Of a DNA stretch of 64,000 bases, positions 50,270 through 61,400 are shown one piece after another. Below the pieces are notes generated by a model. That model searched no databases, was not told where the DNA came from, and saw only the letters and a program-made list of their open reading frames with translations. Origin of the DNA: Parus major (Eukaryota; Chordata; Aves; Passeriformes; Paridae); contig NC_031769.1 in NCBI RefSeq assembly GCF_001522545.3, positions 13,865,617-13,929,616 on the forward strand, read 5' to 3'. The number at the start of each line of letters is the position of its first letter. Within the stretch, counting starts at the first letter, position 1. A program made the translations under genes and the position numbers.

Positions 50270-51452
50270 CAAGGTCAGGCCAGGAAAACTGGGTGCTCCC
50301 GCAGCCAGCTCAGCCCAGGTGGCTGCAGTCTGATGCGTTCCCAGAAGACCTGCTTTCTTCTCCTGGCTAAATTGCTATCCTTGGCAAAATGACTTTGACT
50401 TTCTGTTTTCTCTCCCACCCTTTACTTATCTTTTGTGATTAGAGCATGACTTTTTTACCATAGGTTTATAATCTGGTCTTCTTTAGTTTGGAAAGAAAAA
50501 AATACTTTAAGTAGGGCAGGAGCATTTTGAAAAGTCAGGGAAGGAAAAGAAAGTGGAAAGGGAAAAAACTCAGTAACAAAGTTTGTTGGGAAAGTGGAGC
50601 AGTACAGATAAATTATCACTCCCTGGGGCAGAGGTGAGCAAGATATCTAATACAGTATGAAGAAGTAAAGGTGGAAGTGTTAGTGGCTGGTGAGATTATG
50701 AAGTTGCCTAATGGGTGCCCTTGATGGGAGGCATTTGCTTTTAGGTATTAATGTGTACTTAACCATGGCACTCCTGTGCTTGTTATCACTGAGGCCCCAG
50801 TTGAAAAATATCTCCCTTTAAACCCTTTGGAAGCTGCAGAAGTGGAGTAGATGACAAAGAACAAGGTGACAGCTCCCTGGCTGTGTGGGCTTTAGTAAGA
50901 CAGAGTTCAGTGGCTTGGCAGCAACATGTGGCAAACTGGAAACTGCAGCCAAGGAAATACCCTGGTAAGTGGTTAGGAGCTGCTGCAGCTTCTCCTCCCA
51001 CCCAGTTCCTGCTTCTCTGGAGGCAGTGGCTCCCGAGGCACCCAAGTGACCCCTCACCCCAGAGGTTCCCAGCCAGGTCCTGGGAAGGATTGCAGTAGAG
51101 CTGCCTGGCATAGGGATACTCAGCTCCAGCCCTGGAGTTGCAGCTGGGCACCCCTGATTTACAGAGCTGGCTTTTTTACTAAGGCAGCACTGGACACACC
51201 AAAACCTGGTTTGGGATTCATGTTTGTGTAAAAGTTATAATAAAATCTGTATCTGCAAGATAAGTTAACAGTGAACCGAACACTTCCCAGCTTCCCACTC
51301 TATCAATGAAAACCCATCTTTTCTTGAGCCCTCCTGTGCAAAACTGTTCACTCACTCTCCCAGATGTCATGTACACTGCAGTACAGAGATGCTACATTAA
51401 ACATTTTGACATCACCTACAATTGTGTCTCCTGGCTCAGACTCCTCCAGCAC

Positions 51453-51466
51453 TTTTTTTTTTTTTT
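51453..51466 (+). repeat. T14 homopolymer
   Basis: An uninterrupted run of fourteen T. On the minus strand it would be an A14 tail, but no retrotransposon body is recognised next to it. Confidence 0.85.
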
Positions 51467-51815
51467 CTCCTGACATCTTTAGTACTTCAGAAGTGTTGGA
51501 AAAAAACAAATTATTTTCATACCCATCTGTGCTCTCCAAAGGAGTCCAGAAAGCAGCCAAATAATTCAGTGATTTTTTTTTTCACATTTTTTTTGGTGAG
51601 ACTTTTTCCTGTCAATTTCCTATTGCTCAGCACAGACAGCCACTGGCTATTTGACACAATAAGATCTGAGCTGAGCATTTGGTAGCACTTGAACCAGTCT
51701 GTTGAGCAGTTTTATTTACTCCTCAGAGCCCCAGTGATCTTGGTAACACATTTTTGCCACCACTTCTTTGTGGTACACTATAGTGGGCAGCTGCTCACTG
51801 TTTGCATATTCTAGC

Positions 51816-51932
51816 AGAATCACAGAATATTCTGAGTTAGAGGGAACCCACAAGGATCATTGACTCCATCTTTTAAGTAAATGGCCCATACAAGGATCAA
51901 AATCTGCAACCTTGCTGTAACTAGCACCACAT
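51816..51932 (-). mobile_element. 5'-truncated tRNA-Ile-derived SINE with CR1 tail (TguSINE1-like)
   Basis: Read on the minus strand, the left part matches the 3' half of a tRNA-Ile gene. It has GTGGTGCTAGTTACAGCAAG (anticodon arm), then GGTTGCAGATTTTGATCC (T arm with a decayed B box), then TATGGGCCA (acceptor-stem 3' side). After this the element switches to a CR1-type tail, with GATCCTTGTGGGTTCCCTCT followed by AACTCAGAATATTCTGTGAT. The D arm and A box are missing beyond about 51,932, as expected when reverse transcription stops early. The CpGs expected in the tRNA part are all lost, so the copy is old. This tRNA-Ile plus CR1 composite is the structure of TguSINE1, described from zebra finch, and points to a passerine host. 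It is not a functional tRNA gene. Confidence 0.75.
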
Positions 51933-52955
51933 GTGCTTTTTTCCCCTGCAATAAAGTAGCAGAGAAGAATACCTTGGATAAAAGTAATTTTTATCTTCCA
52001 ATAATTAAATTTCTCACATTTTTGGCAGATCGCTATCCCTCCACCATTTGCTTTTACTTTGCATGGCATTAATTTTTACCATTTCTAAAACTTTGGCTTT
52101 GGCTTTCTTCTTTCCTGGTAGTACTAATATTATATATTGATTTACCTATTAAAACATATAGTCTCTGCTGTCCTTATCCCTGAATGCAAAAGTTATTTAT
52201 CTACCATTTCATTTGTCCAGTGTTTGCTTTTGATGGAACTGCTAGGAGCAGCAGTCTGTCATTTCAATCTCTTTTTCCAACACCCCTAAAACAGTTTTGC
52301 AATTACAGCTGTACCAGCATTAAAAGCTTCTGCTAAAACAGCTGTTACGAGCCTGCACCCTAAACCACCGCACTGCCCAAGTGGAACACAGGGCTCAATC
52401 ACAGGACACACTTAGTAAAGCAGAAACATAATTCCTTTCTTATTTCCGAATGCAGCTAGAAAGCAAGCAGTAGAAAAGTGATTTAAACTGTGAACAAGCT
52501 GCAGCACTGCTGGTTAAGTTAAGCATATAGAAACATGAAGTGACACAAGCTCCAGTAGCCACAAATAGAGGCACAGTGCTTCGAGCTCTAAGCTGCGAGT
52601 TCATAGCTTGAGTTTCCCAACGCCTTACTTTCAAAAAGGTGTTGAATGGCACCGTTTTAAATTTTTTTAATCGGTAATTTCCCAAGTACCTACTTTAAGG
52701 GGCACTTCAAAATACCAAGGGCGTGCTCCGAACACCAGCAGGCTCCGGCCGTGGGACTTGGAGAAAACCACTTTTTAGCTCGGAGCATGTGTTAGCATCA
52801 GACAAGCCCACTTATTGCTTAGTGACTTCCACATCCATCATTCACTTAGTGACTGCTTTTGGAAACAGCTGCCAGCGAGAGGGACAGCGATTCCCCTTCG
52901 CCCAGATCGCCCGCTGTCTCCACGCGTAGAGCCAGGCAGGGAGGGGAGCAGGAGA
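51933..52955. other. Upstream flank of the CpG-island promoter
   Basis: AT-rich DNA grading into GC-rich sequence from about 52,700. It contains a 10-bp duplication (CTTAGTGACT at 52,818 and 52,845) and a short inverted-repeat-like pair (AACGCCTT and AAGGTGTT, about 52,619-52,642). No exon is recognised. It may hold proximal promoter elements. Confidence 0.45.
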
Positions 52956-53079
52956 CCTCAGGAGAAGGGCTGGGGTAGATCAGCCTTTCAACACCGGCGG
53001 GGGCAGCCCCAGCCCCGTCCGCAGGCACCGGCCCAGCCCAGGGGCTGCAGCGCTGGGGCCGGGCCGCTGGCAGACCCCG

Positions 53080-53089
53080 CCAAATAAGG
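53080..53089. promoter_or_regulatory. Consensus CArG box (SRF site)
   Basis: CCAAATAAGG fits the CC(A/T)6GG consensus of serum response factor exactly. It is the only AT-rich island in a GC-rich stretch and lies about 360 bp before the ATG, a plausible promoter-proximal distance. SRF control of the downstream gene is inference. Confidence 0.5.
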
Positions 53090-53443
53090 CGCTGGCGGGC
53101 GGCACGGATGGGAGCGGGAAGGAAGCGGGCATCGAGCCCCGCCTCAAGCACGGCTCTCCCGTCCCTGCTCGCCGCGCCGCAGACGCCTCCCCGGCCCGCT
53201 TGACGGCAGCGGGGAGGAATGTGTTTCCGGGGCGGGTAAAGCGGAGTGCGGACCTCCCCTCCCCTCCCCCGCGGGCCGGGCTCCCGCAGCAGCTCGGAGC
53301 AGGCGGCGGCGGGCAGCCAGCGAGGAGCGAGCCCGGGCGTCCCGCCGCGCCCAGCCCAGCCCTGCCCAGCCCAGCCCAGGACGCCGGGGCACAGAGAGCC
53401 GCAGCGAGCCGGGCGGGCCGGAGCGCGCCCGCTGCCCAGAGCC

Positions 53444-53452
53444 ATGGCCGAG
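53444..53452 (+). CDS. First coding exon (Met-Ala-Glu) of an unidentified gene
   Basis: The ATG at 53,444 sits in good Kozak context (AGAGCCATGG, with G at -3 and +4). Only three codons, ATG GCC GAG, precede GTAACG, which fits a donor with G at the last exon position. The intron would be in phase 0. The exon lies in the densest part of the CpG island, after a GC-rich probable 5' UTR rich in CCCAG words (53,340-53,380). The frame stays open about 200 bp upstream but has no earlier ATG there. Many vertebrate genes have a tiny first coding exon and a long first intron, so three codons are too few to identify the product and no gene symbol is given. If the donor is not used, the frame would read on in GC-rich DNA to 53,851 without resembling any protein. 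Confidence 0.55.
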
Positions 53453-55473
53453 GTAACGGGAGGACGGGCGGGGGTCGCAGCCGGCCGGGAGCGAGAGGAG
53501 CGGTGCCTGTGGCCGCCCCGGGGCTCAGCGCCTCGGGCGAGCTGCGGCGGGCGGCGCTGGACTGCGAGCGCCGCTTCCCGCGCCGGGAGCCGCCGCCGCC
53601 CCGTGTGCGGGTCGCTCGGCGCCGGTCCCGGGCGGAGGACGGGGCGCCGCCTCCCGCCGTGCCCGCCCGGCGCTGTGGGCGGGAAGGTGTCGGGCCCAGC
53701 CTGCGGCTTCCTGTGGCGGCGGGACGGCGGCCTCGGGCCTCCCGTGCCGCCGGGGCCGGCCGGGCCTTTGTCCGCTCGGCGCCGGCCCTACCCTGGCAGC
53801 GCCCCGAACCCCGCTCTCCCAGAGGGACGGAGCCCCTACCCTGTGCCGTAGCCTGTGCCTGCCGCCGCCTCCCGCCGGTGGTGCCCGGGAAACGGGCAGC
53901 ACTCGGCTGGGAAAGTTTCGGGCGGCTTCCCGGCAGTGCGGGCGAGGGCGGGTGTCCGGAGGGGGAAGGTGCCTTCCGCGGGAAGCGGGCGCTGGAGGAA
54001 CAGGAATGGGAACGAAAGGAGTGAGGCACTGTAGGACCTTGAGCACCCAGGGTTTTGACCTGCCCGTATCTGCAGAAGGCGAGCGCTGAGAGCGGGCTGT
54101 GTGCAGTTTGAATGACGGGATGGTCGCACTGCAGCGTTTGGCTGCTCCATCCGTCCAGACTGGCTCTTAGCCTCTATAGCTTGCTATAAACTTGTGTCGG
54201 GATGTGAGGCCTCTATGCCAGTCCCCCATGGGGATTTCTGAAAAATCTTACAGAAGGAGCGCAGTGCTTTCTCTCCTATTGCCTTTATTTACTGGTGGTA
54301 AAAAAAGTGATGAGAAATTAATTCTGACTCACTGTTTAGGCCCATGTCAGACGTCTTTATGTTATGGAATAAGTATCTGACTGCCTGTTAAACTCAGTAG
54401 GTAGTCTTTGTGACTGTTTATGAAAAAACGTTGATCAGCATTCATGTTTGCTTCTTCATTTGTCCTTGATAGAATACAACAGTCCATTCATGCCAGCACA
54501 TGTGCACATACTTGTTGGGTGAAAATGTTGATTTTTCTGGTAGATTTGCCATTGCTGCTACAGTCCCGTTCATGCCAAGATACACAAAACTTTAGGAGTA
54601 AGGATTGTCTCCATTTAGATTAGTGGAACCACTCACGGCTAATGCTACTTGTGTGCTAAGGTGTTGAAATGAAGCAGGATTTTATGTTTGTGTAAACAGA
54701 TTTAAATAACTTGTATTCCTGGCACACAGATAATTTGGTAGGTGATGGTAGTGTGAGAGAAATTAGTTTTGAGAAATGTGACAGCTTGGTAGCAGTGAGG
54801 ACTTTGTAGTTCCTGGTTGTATGTAGGGTTTTTAAGTAGTATTACACTACTAGAAAGATGTAAGTTAGGCTAAATTAAACAAGACTAAGAATAGCAAAGA
54901 CATTCATTGTCCACATCCATCTCAGCGACGAAACCAATGATTCATTCTCCTGTCACAAAAAATATTACTCGCCTCTGGGGAATGATTAAGTAGCATTTTG
55001 CAAGCTTGCCTAAGGCTCTATTTATAAGGGTTGCAAAAACAGTGAGCCATTGGCAATAGGTTGGCAAGACAAGACAAGTTTAAGATGTGAACACCTTCAA
55101 CTTTTGTCCTTTTCGAAGATATTTCAGCTGAAAGGTGAAAAGCTGACAGGCATGCATAATATTACCTGAATCAAAGTTGGATCTGGTAAGTGCTGTATCT
55201 GTTTGCCAGCCACATGATAAATGAGCCATATTTATTTCAAAATTAAATGTCAGCAGTTAAAACTGGTGTTCTTTGTGGGTGCAGCCAGGGAGTTCATGCT
55301 GCACTCTGTATTCAGGAGTCTGCTGTCCATGTCCCTAGTAATGCCCACCCTTGTGAAAGACTGATTTGGAGGGATGCTTGTTTCTCTGAGAATATGCATG
55401 CATTTCTGATGGGAGTGCAGAATTTTGTCTTGAGTGTTTTAAATGACTCAAGTGGTTAGCCTTACACCACTTC

Positions 55474-55495
55474 CTTTGGGAAGTGATTCCCAAAG
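55474..55495 (+). repeat. Two overlapping short hairpins
   Basis: CTTTGGGA and TCCCAAAG (55,474-55,481 and 55,488-55,495) pair around AGTGAT. The overlapping CACTTCC/GGAAGTG pair (about 55,469-55,486) competes with it. The stems are short and no function is claimed. Confidence 0.8.
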
Positions 55496-58331
55496 CTGAA
55501 AAAAAACTCTCTGAGAACTTTTCCTGCTGTTCTTTCTTCCTGATTCATTATTTCATTCCTCTCTCTAAACCATCCTCTCTATAACTCTCATTGGGTAGTT
55601 ATGCTGTAGGTCAGATTTGAAAAAAGCTTGTTTGCTATAGCAGCAGCTCAGGAACTAGATAACTTGGGTAGCAGAAAGGCAAACTTGGGGAGAGCCATGC
55701 ACACATGGGCTGGGCACGTGCTGTGGTCTCCCTTGCCCTGAATGTAATTCCCTTGCTGCTGCTGGTATGAGTGCCCATCAGTTGTTTGTAAATAGTTGTC
55801 ATGCCTACCTTTCCACCCAGTCTCGATTTAGTTGAGTGATGCACACTTAGCTTGTGGCTCTCCCAGCTTCTCATCTGCTACAGGCTTCGTGCTTGGCTAT
55901 GGCTCTTGGTACTGAAACAAGGTACAGCAGCTGTGATGGCTCAGCAGGCTGTTAAGTACCTTCTCTTGCTGGGACCCTTTTAGTAAGCAAAGGCTCTAGT
56001 TCTGCATCGGGCTCCCTTTCCTTCTAGTGGACAGCCATGCAGAGTCCCTGTTGTTCCCCTCCTGCACGGGGTCCAGGAGCTTGGGTTTCTTCATTGTGGA
56101 CCTGCTCATGATGCCTGGTGCAGCCTTTGCTCATGTCACCTGTCACTGCTGCACAGGACGAGGATGTGTGAGCTGTGCTGCTTTCTCTGGTAATTTCTCA
56201 CGTGGTGTGGGGGGTGGGTTTTGTGGAGGAAGGCTGGATGGAACTTGGTGGCCATTGGTATACCTGACCTTCCTCCTCATTCCTTTACAGATGTGTTTGG
56301 TACCCCTTCCATGTAAGACAGATTATTGTAATCCATGAGACATTGCACAAATGAGGTTCAATCAGTATTAATCACTAGCTTTAAGGTTGCTCATGCCACC
56401 TCATCTGACACTTGGAAAAGACATTGATTTGACAGACCCAGAAAAAGACAGAATCCATACTTTACAAGAGCAGAGCCTATTCTGCCTCCTTTGGTTTTTT
56501 TAGAACATCATGTGATTTATTTTTTCCAACTTTTGTTTTGGATGGCCAATCCCCTTGGCATCCTTTTAATTCTTGGGAGCTGCCGTCAGCCCTCTGAGAG
56601 GGAATCCTTGTTGTGAGTGCCTTTTTTCTACTTTTTTTTTTGCTTTGCCTTTTAAGCTGCTTCTATTGGTAGAGCTCATAAAGCAATTACATAAATTAAA
56701 TCAATCCCAAAAATGTAATTAAGGCAATATGTAGTTAGATTTATTTTGGAAGTGTCATTAAAAAGTACTTGCCAGTATATGTACTGTTCCCCCATGACTA
56801 GATTTTTAAGTCAGCTGCTATATTCTGTGCCCAGTAGAAAATTTCCGGTCTCCCCACAGCAGAAAACTCAGAGTTCAGTCTGTGTTTTCCTGCTTCTCAT
56901 CTCCCATCTGTCTTTATATTGCTGATTCTACAAATTGTTTCACTTGCCCCACTCACCTTGCTTTGAAATAATGTTCTAATAGCAGCATTCTCACTGCCAG
57001 TTCTAACATTGCTGGTTTGATACTCAAGGCTTTTTACTCTGGTGTAGGAGTGCAGGGACGTTTTTTAGACAAAACACATCTCAAAGCTGTACATGACAAT
57101 AAGTTTTTTTTGTAGGGGAGCAATAGCTGTTTTTTTTTCTGAAGAGGAAGTTTGTTTGCTTTTCAAGAGGGAGGGGGTATCACAGATTTGATGAACAAAT
57201 TCTGCAGTTCTGTCTCCTGGATTGATACTGGCAATATCTGTGTCTGATTTAATGCTCCTTTTGTGTTAGAAAATTTAAATCTGTTGGGTAGTTCTAATGC
57301 TGCTGAATATTGTAATTTATGGTGGCAAATATGTTCTCCTTTTTTCTGTGTAGTTCCTCCTTGCTCTGCTCTGTGGTGTATTGTGTTGCAAATTTTCTAA
57401 AAAGGATGCTGTTCCTTGTCATGCGGTAACCAGAGGGGACCACAGTATTGACCAGTATCTGTCAGTTGTTGTGGTTATGGCATTTCTGGGGTAGCCTACA
57501 AAGCCATTTTTGTGTTTACCCACAAATGGGAAGACAAATTCTATTTTTTTTTTTCTTTTCTAACTTGTCCTGCGTAGGTGTGGTCCAGTAACCTGAACTC
57601 CTAAAATTGCAAGTCAGAATAAATTTATGAGAAGACTTTTTCTCTGAACTTTTTTCTCTCCCACCAAGTGAATTATTAGTGTATGTACCAGTAAAAAGTA
57701 TATGCAGCTTCATTGTAAGAAATTGTCCTGTGCTTTAGCTGTGTGAGTTTCTAGCCCAGTTTAAGACATGTAAGTTTGCTGAAAAGATTATCTTGGGAAT
57801 ATTACACAGAAAACGAAAATTCTAACTTCCTTTGAATGAAAAATGAGACACTAGGAACTTCGTTATACATCACTAAATAACATGATTGTCTTTTTCAGTA
57901 CTCAAGGTGCTCTCTTTAGCAGAATGTTGTTATTAAACATCTTGTATTTTTGTAATAACCCCCTTCTCTTACTTACTTTTCTATTCGTAAACTAATCAGA
58001 GTGGTTAGTGGACTTCCTGGGCTGTTGTATTCTCTCATTAATGGATTGGATATGTTCAGAGAGATGGTAGAGTCTCTAATCTATAACAAAATTTGCATAT
58101 AACCAAGCACATGGTAGGGCAATTAGCCTGATGAGTTTATAATATTAATGTTTGCTTTTGCAAAAGGTAAACTCCTACTTGGATGTCACTGAGCAGAGGC
58201 TCTTTAATATATCAGTGATTTTTTTTTGCTATATCTTTCTCATTTCTCTTTACAGTCAGCTGCAAAATGGGTTATGAAACATGCTTTCTATCTTAAAAGC
58301 AGTTTCATGTGTTTTTTTTCTTTTCCAACAG

Positions 58332-58427
58332 CAGCAACAAAATGCCACTATTATTCTTGTGGTTTTATTAGAGGGGAAAGTTTTGAGTAACAAAGCTGAG
58401 GCTGGAATCTTAACTTTGTTATTGCTC
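58332..58427 (+). other. Possible 96-nt internal exon in the intron
   Basis: A very strong acceptor (a T/C tract of about 16 bases ending in CCAACAG) stands before 58,332, and a good donor (GTAAGA) begins at 58,428. The enclosed 96 nt is exactly 32 codons. It is open in the phase set by the Met-Ala-Glu exon and would add a peptide starting QQQNATIILVVLLEG and ending GILTLLLL. The acceptor is NAGNAG-like, so a one-codon shift is possible. Against it, the peptide resembles nothing I know and is oddly hydrophobic, and T-rich introns produce such acceptors by chance. It may be a cryptic or alternative exon. Confidence 0.2.
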
Positions 58428-61400
58428 GTAAGAACTAAGAAGATACTGATCTTCTCTCACCGTCCTTTTCATTCCTTTATATCACAGAAAAATATTTTGA
58501 GAATATTTGTTAAATTAATGCAGTTCTCACATTTTGTCAGCAAATCATTAGACTATAAAAGTTGCTTTCTCAAATATTCTAATCAGTAAGACCATGTTTA
58601 AGTGCAGACTCCTCTTTATAATGCTCATAAACTGCAGCATATACAATATCTAATCCCAGTATTTCTGCCCCCAAAATGATTGTCATCGTATTTGTAGTTC
58701 TCTTATTTCTGCTTTGTGTTTTGTATGAGATCACTTACTTATACTTGACTTAGTCCTAGTTTTGACTTACTTCGTTTTAACTTCTGCTCTTGATATATTC
58801 TAGTGCAAAAGCAGGAAAAAGGGGTGTTTATGTAAATTCTTGTTGTTTTAAACTATAAATTTCTCTGTAGCATTTATACTACAAAGAAGTATTTACATGT
58901 AGTTAATTTTCTGTTATAGCTATTAATATTTTTTTTAACCTCATGGATAGACAAGTAAAAGCATTTTTTATATGGAAGCTAAACAGAGAAAGAGAAATCT
59001 TTCTTTTCTCATCCTTTGTGGTAGAATGAAAAACAGTAATTATATATTGGGCTGAACTGAAACACTGAACTTACTCTCATTCAAAGATGAGTGATTTGTG
59101 GTTATTTAGAAGAGAAGAAAAATAATTATATTAGATTAATTTAGAAAGAGTCGGTATTTCACTTAGGAAATGGTGATGAGTCAAAGGTGGTATTTTGAAT
59201 ATCGGTGCATACTTGGTCTCTGGAAAACAAACCTGAGACTGGGATGTGTAGTTTGGCATAATCTTGCCCTTGAAGTAAGTATTGAGATAAGGATGTGCCC
59301 ATTCTGCAGGGGGAAAAGGGAGATAAGCTGTCATTCTGGTGTTTAATTTTTGTTGGCAAAATTGTATTTTAATTTGTCTTAACGTGTGCTAACCTTGGGC
59401 AATGGCACCAAGAGTCACATCTTCCCCCTGTGCAGGAAGCTGCTCTGCAAAGCTTGACCTGTCCATCTGGTCTGTCCTCATCTGCTCTGGGTCCTTGTAG
59501 GCTGGCAAGACCTGCTGGGAATGATCTTCCACAAAGCAGAGGATGCTCTCCCAGTGAGCAGCGGAGTAACCAGAGCATCCTGGTGACCATGGGAGGTCAT
59601 TTGAAAGACCTGTCATTCTAGTAGCTTGGCCAGCACTCTCCAGAAATCCAGTTGCTTAAGTATTAAATTGGCAACATCCAGTTCTGGCTAGACCCTCAGC
59701 TGTCTGGTTTTCCACCTCCTGGGTAAAGAGGTTTTATAATGATGAGTTCACCTAAAAGGAAGGCCTATTTCTGAGGTGGAGATAAATATGAAAGAACATA
59801 ATATTTTTTATGTTAAAGCACTCTTCCAGGTGTCAAAAGATGACACGCATTTTAGTAGTTCATTATCGATAAATTTGGAATAAATTTTGTATCGGGATGA
59901 TTTCTAATATTGCTAACACATCTTTGGATACATTAACAATATTATGTGAGAATGAAGTGGCTGAAGGCTTGTCCAGTCAGCAAGTGAAATGCTCCCTCTT
60001 CTGTTAATGAAAAGGAGAAATGAGGAAATCTTTGCTATCATTATCTGCAAGGTTGGCTAGGGTGAGCATGGTTGATGTGCTGCCAGTGAGTTCTGGCTGG
60101 TCTTTTTTCTTATTACACTAATGTTTTATTTTCTTGTGTATTAGGAAATTAGTTTTAGTGAGCTGAAGATAAAGTCAAGAATTACCTTCTCAGAGGTTCC
60201 TTTTGCACTTCTGCAAGGTTGTATTTAGTATGTATAATTGTGATGCCAGGTGGAGATTGTCCCAAAGCTGAAAGGCATGCTATGTCCCATCTGCATAAAA
60301 TACAAGGTTTGACAGTTCTTGAATTGTCAATTTGCTGCTTTTGTGTCAGAACAGATTAAAAATCTGTCTTTCAGTCACAAATGAATATAATTTATGTGCA
60401 TTCCCAAAACATCTGAAAGTATAACATTTTAGAAAATAACACTTGTTCTTTGCTTTTACTGTGCAGTTCAAAAATGGGGAGTGATTTTCTGTGTTGTTTT
60501 GTCCCTTCTATGCAAATACAAATCAGCGTGAGAAATTAATGTACAAGAACTTCAGTGTAATTTTTTTCTGGGTGTGGACTTGAGCATAAGAAAGGAAACA
60601 GCAAATTTCCTTTTTTGGAAGAACATGCTGTACATATCAGCTATAGGTTGTTAAATATGCATCATAAAATCATTAAACAGCAATAAACAGTTTTTTCCTA
60701 TGTATGTGATAACTCCCTCCACTACACATGTTGTTGACATAATTTTTCAAAGGCTAGACTAAAATGTTACACAGCCATGTTACAGATATCTCACTTCAGT
60801 GAAAAACAACTTCAGCTTTAAGGAGTAACCATACTGTGTAAGATTGCTGCCAGCATTTTTACCATTGCCAGCTGTCCAGTTTGGGTAGTAATAAAAGAGT
60901 TTGCACAGATACTCTTGCTTTTTGGTGCATAATTCACAATGCAGTTTCACTTTCTAAATGAATATATGTATTTAATATGATTAACATTTGCTTGTAGCTG
61001 GAAGCAATTTTAATGCTATGTCTCTGCAGAATTAAAAAAAAAACCAAGAGCTCACTCATTAGTAACTCAAAACTCTGCAGCAGACAATTGGTTTTCAAAT
61101 TTACCTGAATTTCATCGTTTGTAAAATGTTCCAGTGGCTTTTGAACCATGAATTTAGCTAAAATTGTGTTTAATTTTCACAGGAATGTGGTTCTGTAGCA
61201 ATTTCTACCAGCTGTAGGTCTCACCGGTCCCTCCTCCCTGTAGCTGTGCAGTTTTGCCATCTTGCTTGCATCAGCCATGGAAGTTACAGTGCTATACATT
61301 TAATTATTAAAATAACTGTTCTGGTTGAAAAATTGTTTGGCAAAAAATTAATTTTCAGTTAGATCAGCTGTTGCATCTGGAAGACCACATGCATTGCAAC

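Larger units (their letters stand above)
49207..51815. other. Intergenic DNA, moderately GC-richer than before
   Basis: Several stretches here (49,480-50,350 and 50,820-51,130) are richer in G+C. They carry open frames of up to 131 codons, none of which resembles a known protein. A cluster of CAGCTG words lies at 50,218-50,269 and a T14 run at 51,453-51,466. No gene is called. Confidence 0.5.
52960..54030 (+). promoter_or_regulatory. CpG-island promoter of a plus-strand gene
   Basis: About 1.1 kb of very GC-rich, CpG-dense sequence stands out sharply from the AT-rich flanks, the densest part running from about 53,090 to 53,980. It contains GC-box-type words such as GGGGCGGG (about 53,229) and a CArG box at 53,080-53,089, and shows no TATA box near the likely start. 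Its position over a Kozak ATG followed by a splice donor marks it as the promoter and first-exon region of a gene transcribed to the right. Long open frames across it on both strands are by-products of high GC content. A divergent transcript to the left is possible but has no visible exon. Confidence 0.85.

Noticed and set aside
51882..51932. Apparent tRNA-Ile 3' half
   Set aside because: Lacks the D arm and A box, has a mutated anticodon loop and B box, and is fused to a CR1 tail, so it is part of a SINE and not a tRNA gene.
52980..54029. Long open frames (up to 349 codons) on both strands across the CpG island
   Set aside because: Stop codons are rare in very GC-rich DNA; the translations are Arg/Pro/Ala/Gly-rich low-complexity and overlap on both strands.
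59369..59616. Overlapping minus-strand open frames near 59.4-59.6 kb
   Set aside because: GC-richer patch, but the peptides are unrecognisable and no splice pair fits; judged chance within the intron.
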